A DNA stretch of 16,152 nucleotides from an uncultured Collinsella sp. (GCA_900555225.1 USKL01000005.1:1-16152); one strand, 5' to 3'; shown: positions 4,790 through 12,883, numbered from the stretch's first letter. The notes: generated by a model not told the origin, from the letters alone. Numbers and translations are program-made.

Positions 4790-7567
4790 TTACTTGCGAC
4801 CAAACTTAATCTTGATGGCGCGCTTGAGCGCATGCTTGCCCAGGCTTGGGAGCTTTTGCTCGTATTTGACCATCGTGGAGCATTCGGGGCGGTCGCGATC
4901 CAGATGGATGGCGTCAAACGCGCACTTGGTGGTGCACAGGCCGCAGCCGATGCACTTGTTGGGGTCGACAATCGAGGCGCCGCAGCCCAGGCAGCGGGCG
5001 GTCTCGGCGCGCACCTGCTCCTCGGTAAAGGTCTCAACATACTCGCTAAACGGCGCAGCCTTCTCGCGTTCGCGGTCCACATGCGCAACCTCGCGGCTCG
5101 CGTTGTCGTAGCTCTCGAGCACAACGTCGTCGCGGTCGAGCGCGGTGTAGCGGCGCTGATTGCGGCCGATGGTGAGCGTGGAGCCCGGCTGCACAAAGCG
5201 ATGGATGGACACCGCGGCCTCGTGGCCGGCGGCGATAGCGTCGATGGCAAAGCTCGGACCGGTATAGACGTCACCACCCACAAAGATGTCGGGTTCGGCG
5301 GTCTGGTAAGTCTGGGGATCGGCAAGGGCGCCCTGGCCGCGGCCGAGCTCCACCTTGGAGCCAGCCAGCAGGTCGCCCCACACAATGGACTGGCCAATCG
5401 ACATGACGACACGGTCGGCATCGACACGGCGCAGATCGTTCTCGTCGTACTCGGGCGCAAAACGGCCCTCGTCGTCAAAGACACGCGTGCAGCGCTTGAA
5501 GGTGATACCGCACACACGACCGGCCTCGTCCAGGTGAATCTCCTTGGGGCCCCAACCGCAGCTGATGTGAGCGCCGTCCTCAACGGCCTCGCGACGTTCC
5601 TCCTCGCTGGCGGGCATCTGGGCCTCGCTCTCCAGGCAGAACATCTCAACATGCTCAGAGCCCAGACGGCAGGCGTTGCGGGCAACGTCGATGGCCACGT
5701 TGCCGCCGCCCACTACAATGGTGCGGCCGGACAGGGTATCGATCTTGCCGCTGTTAACCTCGCGAAGGAAGTCGACGGCCACGGTCACGTCCTCGGCATC
5801 CTCGCCCGGAATGCCGGCAAGGCGGCCGCCCTGGCAGCCAATGGCAACGTAGAAGGCCTTAAAGCCCTGCGCGCGCAGCTCGTCGAGCGTCACGTCGCGA
5901 CCGACTTCCACGCCATAGCGGAACTCGGCACCCATCAGGCGAATGACCTCGACCTCGGCCTCAATGACGTCCTTCTGCAGCTTAAAGCTGGGAATGCCGT
6001 GGGTGAGCATGCCGCCCGGGCGCTCGTTCTTCTCGAACACGACAGGTTTGTAGCCCTTCTCGGCCAGGTAGAAAGCGCAGGACAGGCCGGCCGGACCGGC
6101 GCCGACGATGGCGATCTTCTGATCGAAGCCGCCGGCACGCGTTGGGGTCACCACAGGTGGGACATAGCGGGTCGCGGCATCCAGATCGCGCTGGGCGATG
6201 AACTTCTTGACCTCGTCGATGGCCACGGCGGCGTCCACACGGCCGCGGGTGCAGGCATCTTCACAGCGGCGGTTGCACACGCGGCCGCAGATGGCGGGCA
6301 GCGGGTTCTCACGCTTGATGAGCGCCAGCGCCTCGTCATAGCGACCCTGAGCCGCGAGCTTCAAATAGCCCTGAACGGCGACATGCGCGGGGCAAGCCGT
6401 CTTGCAGGGCGCCGTGCCGGACTCATGCGTCTCGATGCGGTTGTCGTTGCGGTAGTTGGGCGACCACTTGGTGTGGTCCCACTTGGTAGCGTCGGGCAGC
6501 TCCTGGCGCGGATACTCGGGCACCTGTCCGCCGGCCTTTTTGCTGCAGAGCTTCTGGCCCAGCTTGGCGGCGCCGGCCGGACACACCTCAACGCAGCGAC
6601 CGCAGGCCACACATTTGTCCTTCTCGACCTTGGCGACATAGGCCGAGCGCGACAGGTTGGGCGTGTTGAACAGCTGCGAGGTGCGCAGGGCATAGCACAC
6701 GTTGACGTTGCAGTTGCAGATGGCGAAGATCTTGTTCTCGCCGTCGATATTGGTGATCTGGTGCACAAAGCCGTTGTCCTCGGCCTGGCGCAGGATGTCG
6801 TAGACCTCGTCGCGCGTTACATAATGGCCGCGGTCGGTCTCAACCACGTAATCGGCCATATCGCCCACGGCGATGCACCAATCGGCCGGGTCGTCGGCGC
6901 AACCCTCGCCCATCACGCGACGGCTCGCGCGGCAGCTGCAGGTGCTGGCGGCATACTTACCCTCGTATTTGTCGAGCCAGTGCTCGATATGCTCGATCGG
7001 CACCGAGGTGCTCGCGGCGTCGATGGCCTTCTCGACCGGAATGACGTGCATGCCGATGCCGGCGCCTCCGGGCGGCACCATCGGCGTGGCCTTGGACAGC
7101 GGTCCCTTGGACGCCTGCTCAAAGAACTTGGCATAGACCGGGTGCTCCTCGAGCTGGCTCACGCGCATGTTGAGGAACTCGGCGGAACCCGGCACCAGCA
7201 TGGGCAGCACCCACTGCTTGGCGCGCTCGGGGTTTTCCCAGTTGTACTCGAGCAGACCCGTGTAGCTCATGTCGTCGAGCATCTTCTCGATATCGGCTTC
7301 GGGCATGCCGGTGAGCTTGACCATCTCAGGCAGCGTATAGGGACGGCGCATCTTCATCTTGCAGAGCACTTCGGCCTGCTCGTCGGTTGCAGCCTCGGCA
7401 AACGACCAGTACTCGTAGCCCAGCAGCTCATCGCGATGCAGCAGACGGTTGGTGCAGTGCTCGCATAGCTTGACGATGGCCTCGCGCGGATGCTCCGGCA
7501 GCGGCGGCACGAACTCCGAACCGATGTCGGGCTCGGTGTAACTAATCCCCGGTCCGTTGAGAATCAT
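4790..7567 (-). CDS. Multidomain iron-sulfur FAD/NAD(P) oxidoreductase (GltD-like)
   Basis: A 925-residue soluble redox protein. In order: an N-terminal region with CEHC (35-38) and a winged-helix-like stretch (75-110); a cysteine domain with CSCR (210-213), C223, C231 and CNCNVNVC (284-291); a ferredoxin motif CVACGRCVEVC (319-329); the two-cluster GltD N-domain (C388, C392, C427, C431, C435, C439); the FAD motif GAGPAG (489-494); the NAD(P) motif GGGNVAIDVAR (620-630); GGDVYTGPSFAIDAI (764-778); C859/C862; and a terminal ferredoxin CIGCGLCTTKC (872-882). It should pass electrons between NAD(P)H and an iron-sulfur partner; substrate unknown. ATG at 7567 is chosen because GAAGGGAC precedes it and the frame upstream (to 7666) runs through the divergent promoter palindromes. 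Neighbouring hypA hints at hydrogen metabolism, but that is inference. Confidence 0.85.
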   Translation of the reverse strand: MILNGPGISYTEPDIGSEFVPPLPEHPREAIVKLCEHCTNRLLHRDELLGYEYWSFAEAATDEQAEVLCKMKMRRPYTLPEMVKLTGMPEADIEKMLDDMSYTGLLEYNWENPERAKQWVLPMLVPGSAEFLNMRVSQLEEHPVYAKFFEQASKGPLSKATPMVPPGGAGIGMHVIPVEKAIDAASTSVPIEHIEHWLDKYEGKYAASTCSCRASRRVMGEGCADDPADWCIAVGDMADYVVETDRGHYVTRDEVYDILRQAEDNGFVHQITNIDGENKIFAICNCNVNVCYALRTSQLFNTPNLSRSAYVAKVEKDKCVACGRCVEVCPAGAAKLGQKLCSKKAGGQVPEYPRQELPDATKWDHTKWSPNYRNDNRIETHESGTAPCKTACPAHVAVQGYLKLAAQGRYDEALALIKRENPLPAICGRVCNRRCEDACTRGRVDAAVAIDEVKKFIAQRDLDAATRYVPPVVTPTRAGGFDQKIAIVGAGPAGLSCAFYLAEKGYKPVVFEKNERPGGMLTHGIPSFKLQKDVIEAEVEVIRLMGAEFRYGVEVGRDVTLDELRAQGFKAFYVAIGCQGGRLAGIPGEDAEDVTVAVDFLREVNSGKIDTLSGRTIVVGGGNVAIDVARNACRLGSEHVEMFCLESEAQMPASEEERREAVEDGAHISCGWGPKEIHLDEAGRVCGITFKRCTRVFDDEGRFAPEYDENDLRRVDADRVVMSIGQSIVWGDLLAGSKVELGRGQGALADPQTYQTAEPDIFVGGDVYTGPSFAIDAIAAGHEAAVSIHRFVQPGSTLTIGRNQRRYTALDRDDVVLESYDNASREVAHVDREREKAAPFSEYVETFTEEQVRAETARCLGCGASIVDPNKCIGCGLCTTKCAFDAIHLDRDRPECSTMVKYEQKLPSLGKHALKRAIKIKFGRK

Positions 7568-7659
7568 GGTTGTCCCTTCTCTTGCCGCAGCCCGACGAGG
7601 CCGCAGCGCCCCTCTTTTTTTGCAGGCCGGGCATGCCCCATGCCGTTCACCCGCCATTG

Positions 7660-7727
7660 TTGACATTGTGTCAAAAATAGTATTGACGAACCGTCAACAA
7701 TATTCAAGACTGTTAGGCGAACGGTCA
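7660..7727. promoter_or_regulatory. Divergent promoter region with candidate TetR operators
   Basis: Two perfect 15 bp palindromes with the same design, TTGACATTGTGTCAA (7660-7674) and TTGACGAACCGTCAA (7683-7697), lie between the divergent flavoprotein and tetR genes. A third site, GGCGAACGGTCA (7716-7727), matches GACGAACCGTCA of the second in 10 of 12 positions, 31 bp (three helical turns) away. A minus-strand -10-like TACTAT (7682-7677) falls between the two palindromes. This is the expected place for the neighbouring TetR-family protein to control both directions. Which palindrome it binds, and the exact promoters, are inferred. Confidence 0.55.
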
Positions 7728-7756
7728 GGCAAAAGAGGATGAAAGGCGGCAAAAAC

Positions 7757-8419
7757 ATGGGCAACAACACAGCAGATACCTCTGTGGTCGATGCCGTCCC
7801 CGCATCCGATAGCGCGGCAAAGCGCCTGACGGGCGACGAACGCCGTCGCGAGATCCTCGATGCCGTGCGCACCGTAAGCTCCGAGCTGGGCGTGTCCCAC
7901 CTATCGGTATCGGCCGTGACAAAGCGAGCCGGTTGCACGCGCTCGCTGTTCTACCACTACTTCGCCGACATGGACGCCGCCGTCACCGCCGTCATGGACG
8001 AGGCAATCGACGGTTTTATCTCCGAGCTCGAGCAGTGGAATGCCAACCGCACCGTCGGTGATATCGAGGGCGCGCTCGACACCGTCGCCCCGCTCTTTAA
8101 GCGCCTGGTCGCCAGCGGCCACGAACTGCCGCACACTCTGACCTCCAACAGCGGCGCGCTCTACGGCGGCTTTTTGCACAACGTGGTCCAGCGTGTGGCG
8201 CAGTATATCTGCGACACCACCGTGGTGGATTTTGTCGCCCACCACGAGCTGCGCATCGACCATGTCTACGAAACGTTCTACACCCTCATCATGGGTCTTT
8301 TGATGTATATCCGCACGCACCCCGATGTGCCCGACGAGACGGTCAAGGAAATCATCGCCTCGACACTCCACATCGAGGGCTATACCGCCAAGTATCCGGA
8401 GCGCAAGCCCCAGAACTGA
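7757..8419 (+). CDS. TetR/AcrR family transcriptional regulator
   Basis: A 220-residue one-component regulator. After a flexible tail of about 25 residues comes a TetR DNA-binding domain: helix RRREILDAVRTVSSELG (29-45), then the helix-turn-helix VSAVTKRAGCTRSLFYHYFADMDA (51-74), which has the family's usual AGxxxSLFYHYF form. The remaining helices (about 75-205) form the dimer and ligand domain, whose ligand cannot be predicted. An upstream in-frame ATG at 7739 is only a base or two after AAAGAGG, whereas AAAGGCGG is well spaced before the ATG at 7757, so the latter is used. It is divergent from the flavoprotein and 63 bp ahead of the DUF5692 gene; local palindromes suggest it regulates both and itself. 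Confidence 0.9.
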   Translation: MGNNTADTSVVDAVPASDSAAKRLTGDERRREILDAVRTVSSELGVSHLSVSAVTKRAGCTRSLFYHYFADMDAAVTAVMDEAIDGFISELEQWNANRTVGDIEGALDTVAPLFKRLVASGHELPHTLTSNSGALYGGFLHNVVQRVAQYICDTTVVDFVAHHELRIDHVYETFYTLIMGLLMYIRTHPDVPDETVKEIIASTLHIEGYTAKYPERKPQN

Positions 8420-8482
8420 CGACATTTGGCCAAACTGCCCGCGATCAGAAGAGGGGCCGCGGGCGTGTGAAAGGAGAGCAGC

Positions 8483-9490
8483 ATGCTGTTCGATGTTTGG
8501 GGTAGCGATACCCTTATCCACTGGGCCGGCTGGGCCATGGTCTTTATTGGCCTGATCGTGCTCAACGAGGTCGGCCGCCGCACCAAGCTGGGCGCGGCAA
8601 TCATCTTTGGCGTAGCTCCGCTGGCCATGACCATCTACTGCGTCGCCATCGCCATCGGCGTCTCGCAGGGTGCCGAGTGGGCGCTCACCAACCCCACCCA
8701 TGTGTACCAGAACAGCTGGTTCCACTACGCCAAGGTATACGCGGCACTGGCCGGTTGCTGGGGCTTCATTGCCATTAAGTACCAGTGGGGAAAGATCGGC
8801 AAGGCGCATTGGTTCCGCGCGTGGCCGTTTGTGATCGTCGCCATCAACATCATGATCGCCGTCGTGTCCGACTTCGAGAGTGCCTATCACTTCTTTGTCC
8901 TGGGCGAGTCCACCTGGGTCACCTCCGAAGGTGCTACGCAGCTGGCCGGCTGGAACAACGTGTTCAACGGCATCGCGGGTATCATCAACATCTTCTGCAT
9001 GACCGGTTGGTGGAGCGTCTACGCCTCCGAGGACAAGACCGACATGCTGTGGCCCGATATGACCTGGGTCTACATCATCGCCTACGATATCTGGAACTTC
9101 TGCTACACCTACAACTGCCTGCCCACCCACTCCTGGTTCTGCGGCTTTGCGCTGCTGTTGGCGCCCACCGTCGCCGCCTTTATCTGGAACAAGGGCGGCT
9201 GGATCCAGAACCGCGCCTTTACGCTGGCTATTTGGTGCATGTTTGCCCAGGTATTCCCGTATTTCCAGGAGGAGTCCATCTTTGTGACCCACTCCACGCT
9301 CGACCCCGGCGCCGCTACCGCGGTCTCGATCGCCGCACTGGTCGCCAACGTCGCCGCGATCATCTACATCGCCTACCGCGCCAAGAAGCTCGGCCGCAAT
9401 CCCTACAAGCAGGATGTCTTTGAGGGCACCAGCGATTGGGAGAAGGCCACCGCTCGCCGCGCCAAGGTTGATTACGCGCACGCCGAGTAA
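8483..9490 (+). CDS. DUF5692 family polytopic membrane protein
   Basis: A 335-residue integral membrane protein rich in Trp, Tyr and Phe, with about eight or nine hydrophobic segments: near 12-31, 38-60, 84-99, 108-127, 159-176, 193-212, 217-236, 245-262 and 280-300. The C-terminal 35 residues are charged and presumably cytoplasmic. I recognise it as DUF5692-like from general sequence character; no biochemical role is known to me. AAAGGAG precedes the ATG. It follows tetR in the same direction and is divergent from the FeS flavoprotein, so it may be the membrane partner of that enzyme, for example in electron transfer or in transport of its substrate; this is inference. No heme- or quinone-site motif is evident. 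A strong terminator follows. Confidence 0.7.
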   Translation: MLFDVWGSDTLIHWAGWAMVFIGLIVLNEVGRRTKLGAAIIFGVAPLAMTIYCVAIAIGVSQGAEWALTNPTHVYQNSWFHYAKVYAALAGCWGFIAIKYQWGKIGKAHWFRAWPFVIVAINIMIAVVSDFESAYHFFVLGESTWVTSEGATQLAGWNNVFNGIAGIINIFCMTGWWSVYASEDKTDMLWPDMTWVYIIAYDIWNFCYTYNCLPTHSWFCGFALLLAPTVAAFIWNKGGWIQNRAFTLAIWCMFAQVFPYFQEESIFVTHSTLDPGAATAVSIAALVANVAAIIYIAYRAKKLGRNPYKQDVFEGTSDWEKATARRAKVDYAHAE

Positions 9491-9561
9491 CGCGCCTGAC
9501 GCAGACATCGCTTGAGCGCGAAGCAGCATAGCCGGCTCCGCGCAACTCAACGCATTGCAGA

Positions 9562-9601
9562 GCCCCCGGAATGTGATTCGTTCGCGTTCCGGGGGCCTTT
9601 T
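9562..9601 (+). terminator. Intrinsic terminator after the DUF5692 gene
   Basis: A perfect 10 bp GC-rich stem, GCCCCCGGAA (9562-9571) and TTCCGGGGGC (9587-9596), with a 15-nt loop is followed by CTTTTG. It ends the tetR-DUF5692 transcript 70 bp after the stop codon. Confidence 0.85.
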
Positions 9602-9723
9602 GCTGCCGCGAGGATGCGGCCGAACGATGCGCTCGAGTTAAATCGGATCTTATATTTCGCACGCGCTTTATATGGCTCCATTTTTGGGTACAGTGTTGTC
9701 CCGATATTGAGCTTGGGGGATAT

Positions 9724-11226
9724 ATGAAAGATGAGACGATGGGCCAAGAGGATGCGGCCCAAGATGCAGAAGCGTGTGCCGAGGCCCTGGAGAGCCTAGA
9801 CCAGATCGCGCTGACCGAGATTGCGTTTGACGATTCGAGCGTTGATGTGCGGGATGAGCCGGAAATCGAGGCGCAGTCCGATGATCAGGATGCAAAAGAC
9901 GATGGCGCCGCGCCCACCGAAGACGGGGCGGGGCACGAGGAATCCGAATGCGAGGCCGACGACCAGCCCGAATCCGACACGAGCGAGGAAACCATCTTGC
10001 TCGGCAGCTTGCCGGCCGAAGATTCGCTGACCCGCGAGCTTCCCGGCCTGGGCTCCGCTCCTGCCGTGGACGAGACCATCGCCATGGGCGATATTCCCCT
10101 ACCGTCCGTTCCTTCGGCACGCGAAGCCGAGGTTCGTCATCGCAAGATGTCGCCCAAGCGCCGCAACCTGATGGTTGCCGGCGTTGTGGCCGTCGCGCTT
10201 GTTGCCGGCGGCGCAGGCTATGCTGCCTGGAACGGATATCAGCAAGAGCAGGCTGCCGTGCTTGCCGCAAACGCCCATACCATGATGTCGGTGCAGATTG
10301 GCGTGCATGCCGCGGGCCTCGACTGCTCAACTGGCTCCAAGATTCCCGTGCAGGTGAGCGGACAAGATTCCGACGGTTCTTCCGTGAGCGAAACGCTCTA
10401 CGTTGACGAGCACGGCCGCGGCATCAAACTGCTGCCCGGCGATTACACGCTCTCCATCGCTGCCTCCCCCATCGCGGCCGACGGCACCATCTATACCGTC
10501 CCGACCACCAAGACGCAGGTCACCGTTAAGAGCGATGGACAGGATTTAAGTGTCCAGGCCACCTTTAAGCTCAAGGTGCCTTCGGCCGACACGGTGACTG
10601 ACGACCAGATCGATGCCGCCGCCAAGTATGCCGAGGAGGGCGGTGCGAGCTCCGCCGCGGCTGCCAAAGTGCTCCAGCAGGCAGCAACCGCGCGGCGCGA
10701 CGCCGCCGTCAATGCCGTGAGCGCGCAAAAGGCACAGGCGTCCCGTGATGCTGACGCTCGCCACAAGGCAACCGACCTCTACCAGCTCGATATTCCCGTC
10801 GAGTGGTACGGCAAGGTCGCAACTTGGCAAAACGGAAGCACGCTATGCATCTATCTGGGCGACGACGCCAATACGCCGCTCGTGACGCTCGTCGCGGTGC
10901 GCGAGGGCGAGAGCTTTACGCCCGATGAAGGCGATACGGTTTTGGGCGCGGCCAATCTAGGCAACGGTTATACCGTCTACGCCAGCGGCCCCGTCTATCC
11001 GTACGTGGTGCCCCAGACCATCAACGGACAGACGCAGAACCCCGTGTCAACCTACCCCATGGACACGGCCATTGAGCTTGTCGAGCTTACGACCGGCAAC
11101 CGCTATACGTATAGCCAGATCAAGAACGACCTGGTGGGTAAAGACGGCAAGGCCGATGGTGCCACTAAGCTCGAAACCGACTACCTCGCGCAGATCCTGC
11201 TGCCGAGTATCAAAGCCCAGGACTAG
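9724..11226 (+). CDS. Single-pass membrane protein with acidic cytoplasmic tail, function unknown
   Basis: A 500-residue protein I cannot assign to a named family. Residues 1-135 are strongly acidic, low in complexity and probably disordered. A basic stretch HRKMSPKRRN (139-148) precedes one membrane helix (149-169), so by the positive-inside rule the acidic part is cytoplasmic and residues 170-500 are outside. The outer part contains a beta-rich region (about 188-283, with LLPGDYTLSIAASP at 236-249, like prealbumin or carboxypeptidase-regulatory folds), an Ala-rich probable coiled coil (about 293-349), and a C-terminal region with several YxVY/TYS strands. Three [DE]ET motifs lie in the tail: DETMG (3-7), EETILLG (88-94), DETIAMG (116-122). 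GGGGGATAT precedes the ATG. It is a single gene, convergent with the ATPase. No signal peptide or sortase motif is seen. Confidence 0.8.
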   Translation: MKDETMGQEDAAQDAEACAEALESLDQIALTEIAFDDSSVDVRDEPEIEAQSDDQDAKDDGAAPTEDGAGHEESECEADDQPESDTSEETILLGSLPAEDSLTRELPGLGSAPAVDETIAMGDIPLPSVPSAREAEVRHRKMSPKRRNLMVAGVVAVALVAGGAGYAAWNGYQQEQAAVLAANAHTMMSVQIGVHAAGLDCSTGSKIPVQVSGQDSDGSSVSETLYVDEHGRGIKLLPGDYTLSIAASPIAADGTIYTVPTTKTQVTVKSDGQDLSVQATFKLKVPSADTVTDDQIDAAAKYAEEGGASSAAAAKVLQQAATARRDAAVNAVSAQKAQASRDADARHKATDLYQLDIPVEWYGKVATWQNGSTLCIYLGDDANTPLVTLVAVREGESFTPDEGDTVLGAANLGNGYTVYASGPVYPYVVPQTINGQTQNPVSTYPMDTAIELVELTTGNRYTYSQIKNDLVGKDGKADGATKLETDYLAQILLPSIKAQD

Positions 11227-11299
11227 CCTGGCGCAGCAAGGTGCTCCCCAACCGTGATGAAGGAGCCAGGAGGTCCTGACCCCACAGGCCCATAGATGA

Positions 11300-12652
11300 T
11301 TAGGCAAGGAGCCACTTCCATGCGGGCATAACGTGTACCACACCGTGCTCGCATGGAATATCGGTCTGTTCATCCATGGTAACGATTGCCGACTCGCCAA
11401 GATCAAACTGGGCCATCGAGGCATCAAGCGCGGCAATTTCGCGCTCGCGCGTTTTCTCACTTGCCATATCCGCACTCACCTGAATCAGGCTATAAGCCCG
11501 CATGAGAAGCGCGTCCCCAGCCACAAAGTCCACCTCATGGCTTTTGCTCTTCTCTTTGATCAGCAGGCGGCAGACCGAGCCGGTCCTCACCGCGGGAGTC
11601 CTTCTTCTTAGCGCATTGAACACTGCGGTCTCGAGCCTCTGGCCCTGGTCCAATGCCGATGCGGGAGAGAATGCTCCAAACATCGCAGGGTCGACAGCGT
11701 AGACCTTAGACGCAGACCGCATGTTATTTGCCAGTGAACGCGTGAACTCCGGCACAGAGAATAACAGGTAGGCGTCCTCATAATACTCAAGTAAATCGCT
11801 GAGCGAATTACGACTGACGGGTATCTGTCTGCTCTTGAACTCGTTGTACACTTTGTTCACTGACAGCTCTCGTCCCGAAGATGCCATACACCGCGTCAAG
11901 AACAGCGATGCCAGGCGAGGGTTCTTGACGTCGTAACGTTCAACGACGTCCATGGCGACTGTTCGCGAAGCATATTCCTGTAGCAGCTGAATCGCGTCTG
12001 CAGGCGTCTGCTCAAGTGTCGCGATGAATCCCCCTTGTTCAAGATACCCGATCAGATGATGTCGAAGCAGCGCTGCATCGCTCGGGGAAAAGGTCGCATC
12101 TGGCTCGAAAACGCTCCCCGTCTTATATCGAACGTATTCCGAAAAACTCAACGGAAAAAGCTCTCGCACAAGAGAACGACCCCTGAACTCGCTCTTAAGT
12201 TCTGAGGACAGCATCTTAGAAGAAGATCCCGTCACATAGACGGTCGCTTTCTCCGTATCGACTACACGCCGCAGAAACGCACCCCATTCGGGAATTTCCT
12301 GGATCTCGTCAAAGAAAATGTAAGCGCCCTCGGTTCGAGCAACAGGATACAGCGCATAGAACGTGTCGAGCACGTCCGCCAGCAGCGATGGCTCATACGG
12401 GCGCAAGCGCTCATCCTCAAAATTGAAGTAAAGCATCCGGTCAAGCTCGACGCCCCGGCTCTGAAGCCGCCGCATCTCCTGATACAGGCGATACGTCTTT
12501 CCACAACGGCGGGCCCCCACAATCACATTTACGATGTTGTCGCGCTTTGGCTCCTGTGGGTTTCCTAGATCAAGGTCTCGCTCAAAGACCTGCGGAACCC
12601 CCTGCTGTTCAAAGTCCTTTATTTTCTGGGCGATCAAGTCGTTGAATGCCAT
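11300..12652 (-). CDS. ATP-binding protein, AAA_14/DUF4143 family
   Basis: A 450-residue P-loop ATPase of the widespread AAA_14 plus DUF4143 family, whose cellular role is poorly known. Walker A GARRCGKT (46-53), Walker B YIFFDEIQEIP (111-121), a sensor-1-like YVTGSSSKML (139-148) and EFRGRS (155-160) are all intact. The C-terminal half has the DUF4143 pattern, ending with a nuclease-like strand arrangement (SHEVDFVAGDALL, then LIQVSADM) resembling the PD-(D/E)XK fold; activity is not implied. GGAG lies six bases before the ATG at 12652. Codon use is visibly less GC-biased than the flanking genes, consistent with recent acquisition, as is common for this family. It is monocistronic, with a 60 bp palindrome immediately upstream. 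Confidence 0.88.
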   Translation of the reverse strand: MAFNDLIAQKIKDFEQQGVPQVFERDLDLGNPQEPKRDNIVNVIVGARRCGKTYRLYQEMRRLQSRGVELDRMLYFNFEDERLRPYEPSLLADVLDTFYALYPVARTEGAYIFFDEIQEIPEWGAFLRRVVDTEKATVYVTGSSSKMLSSELKSEFRGRSLVRELFPLSFSEYVRYKTGSVFEPDATFSPSDAALLRHHLIGYLEQGGFIATLEQTPADAIQLLQEYASRTVAMDVVERYDVKNPRLASLFLTRCMASSGRELSVNKVYNEFKSRQIPVSRNSLSDLLEYYEDAYLLFSVPEFTRSLANNMRSASKVYAVDPAMFGAFSPASALDQGQRLETAVFNALRRRTPAVRTGSVCRLLIKEKSKSHEVDFVAGDALLMRAYSLIQVSADMASEKTREREIAALDASMAQFDLGESAIVTMDEQTDIPCEHGVVHVMPAWKWLLA

Positions 12653-12660
12653 GATTCTCC

Positions 12661-12720
12661 AATCTTGCTCTCTAGCTAATCAAAATTATAGCGATTCTTG
12701 ATTAATTAGAGAGCAAGATT
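12661..12720 (-). promoter_or_regulatory. 60 bp palindrome enclosing the ATPase promoter
   Basis: Arms at 12661-12683 and 12698-12720 are inverse complements at 21 of 23 positions, the two mismatches being adjacent (GC against AT). The 14 bp centre contains a minus-strand TATAAT (12690-12685), eight bases of DNA separating the palindrome from the ATG at 12652. No good -35 is seen. A dimeric protein binding the arms would cover the promoter, so autoregulation is plausible; the arms might alternatively mark an insertion end. Confidence 0.65.
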
Positions 12721-12883
12721 GTGTGTAGCTTGATTAACACTTAAGCAAGTTTTATCACCGTTATTGCTCCGAAGGATATCGAGTGGCTAAGAGGACAACC
12801 GAGCTCGAATGCGACTCCCCGAGCAGTCAATTTGGGACGGGGCTTTTTTGACTACCCTCCCCCTGTAGAAAAATCCCTAACGC
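12721..12883 (+). other. Intergenic DNA with a terminator-like stem
   Basis: No gene is supported here. On the plus strand CCCCG (12817-12821) can pair with CGGGG (12838-12842), followed by CTTTTTTG (12843-12850), and AGTCAA/TTGACT (12825-12830, 12848-12853) form an overlapping inverted repeat. This resembles a weak terminator, yet no plus-strand gene leads into it. A small RNA starting near 12720 is possible but no promoter was found. Together with 12653-12720 and 12884-12973 this accounts for the 320 bp between the ATPase and the small gene. Confidence 0.35.

Noticed and set aside
4832..7468. 878-codon open frame on the plus strand
   Set aside because: It lies opposite the FeS flavoprotein, whose cysteine and nucleotide-binding motifs are unmistakable. 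The open frame is a by-product of high third-position GC, and its translation shows no domain features.
7901..9550. 549-codon open frame on the minus strand
   Set aside because: It covers the antisense of tetR and the DUF5692 gene, both of which have good ribosome binding sites and coherent proteins.
11227..11299. Terminator between the convergent genes
   Set aside because: CCTGGC (11227-11232) can pair with GCCAGG (11265-11270), but the stem is short, the loop large and no T run follows on either strand.
12770..12842. tRNA-like or tRNA-Ser remnant
   Set aside because: The phrase GAGTGGCTAAGAGGAC resembles a D arm, but no anticodon stem, T arm TTCRA or acceptor stem can be drawn.
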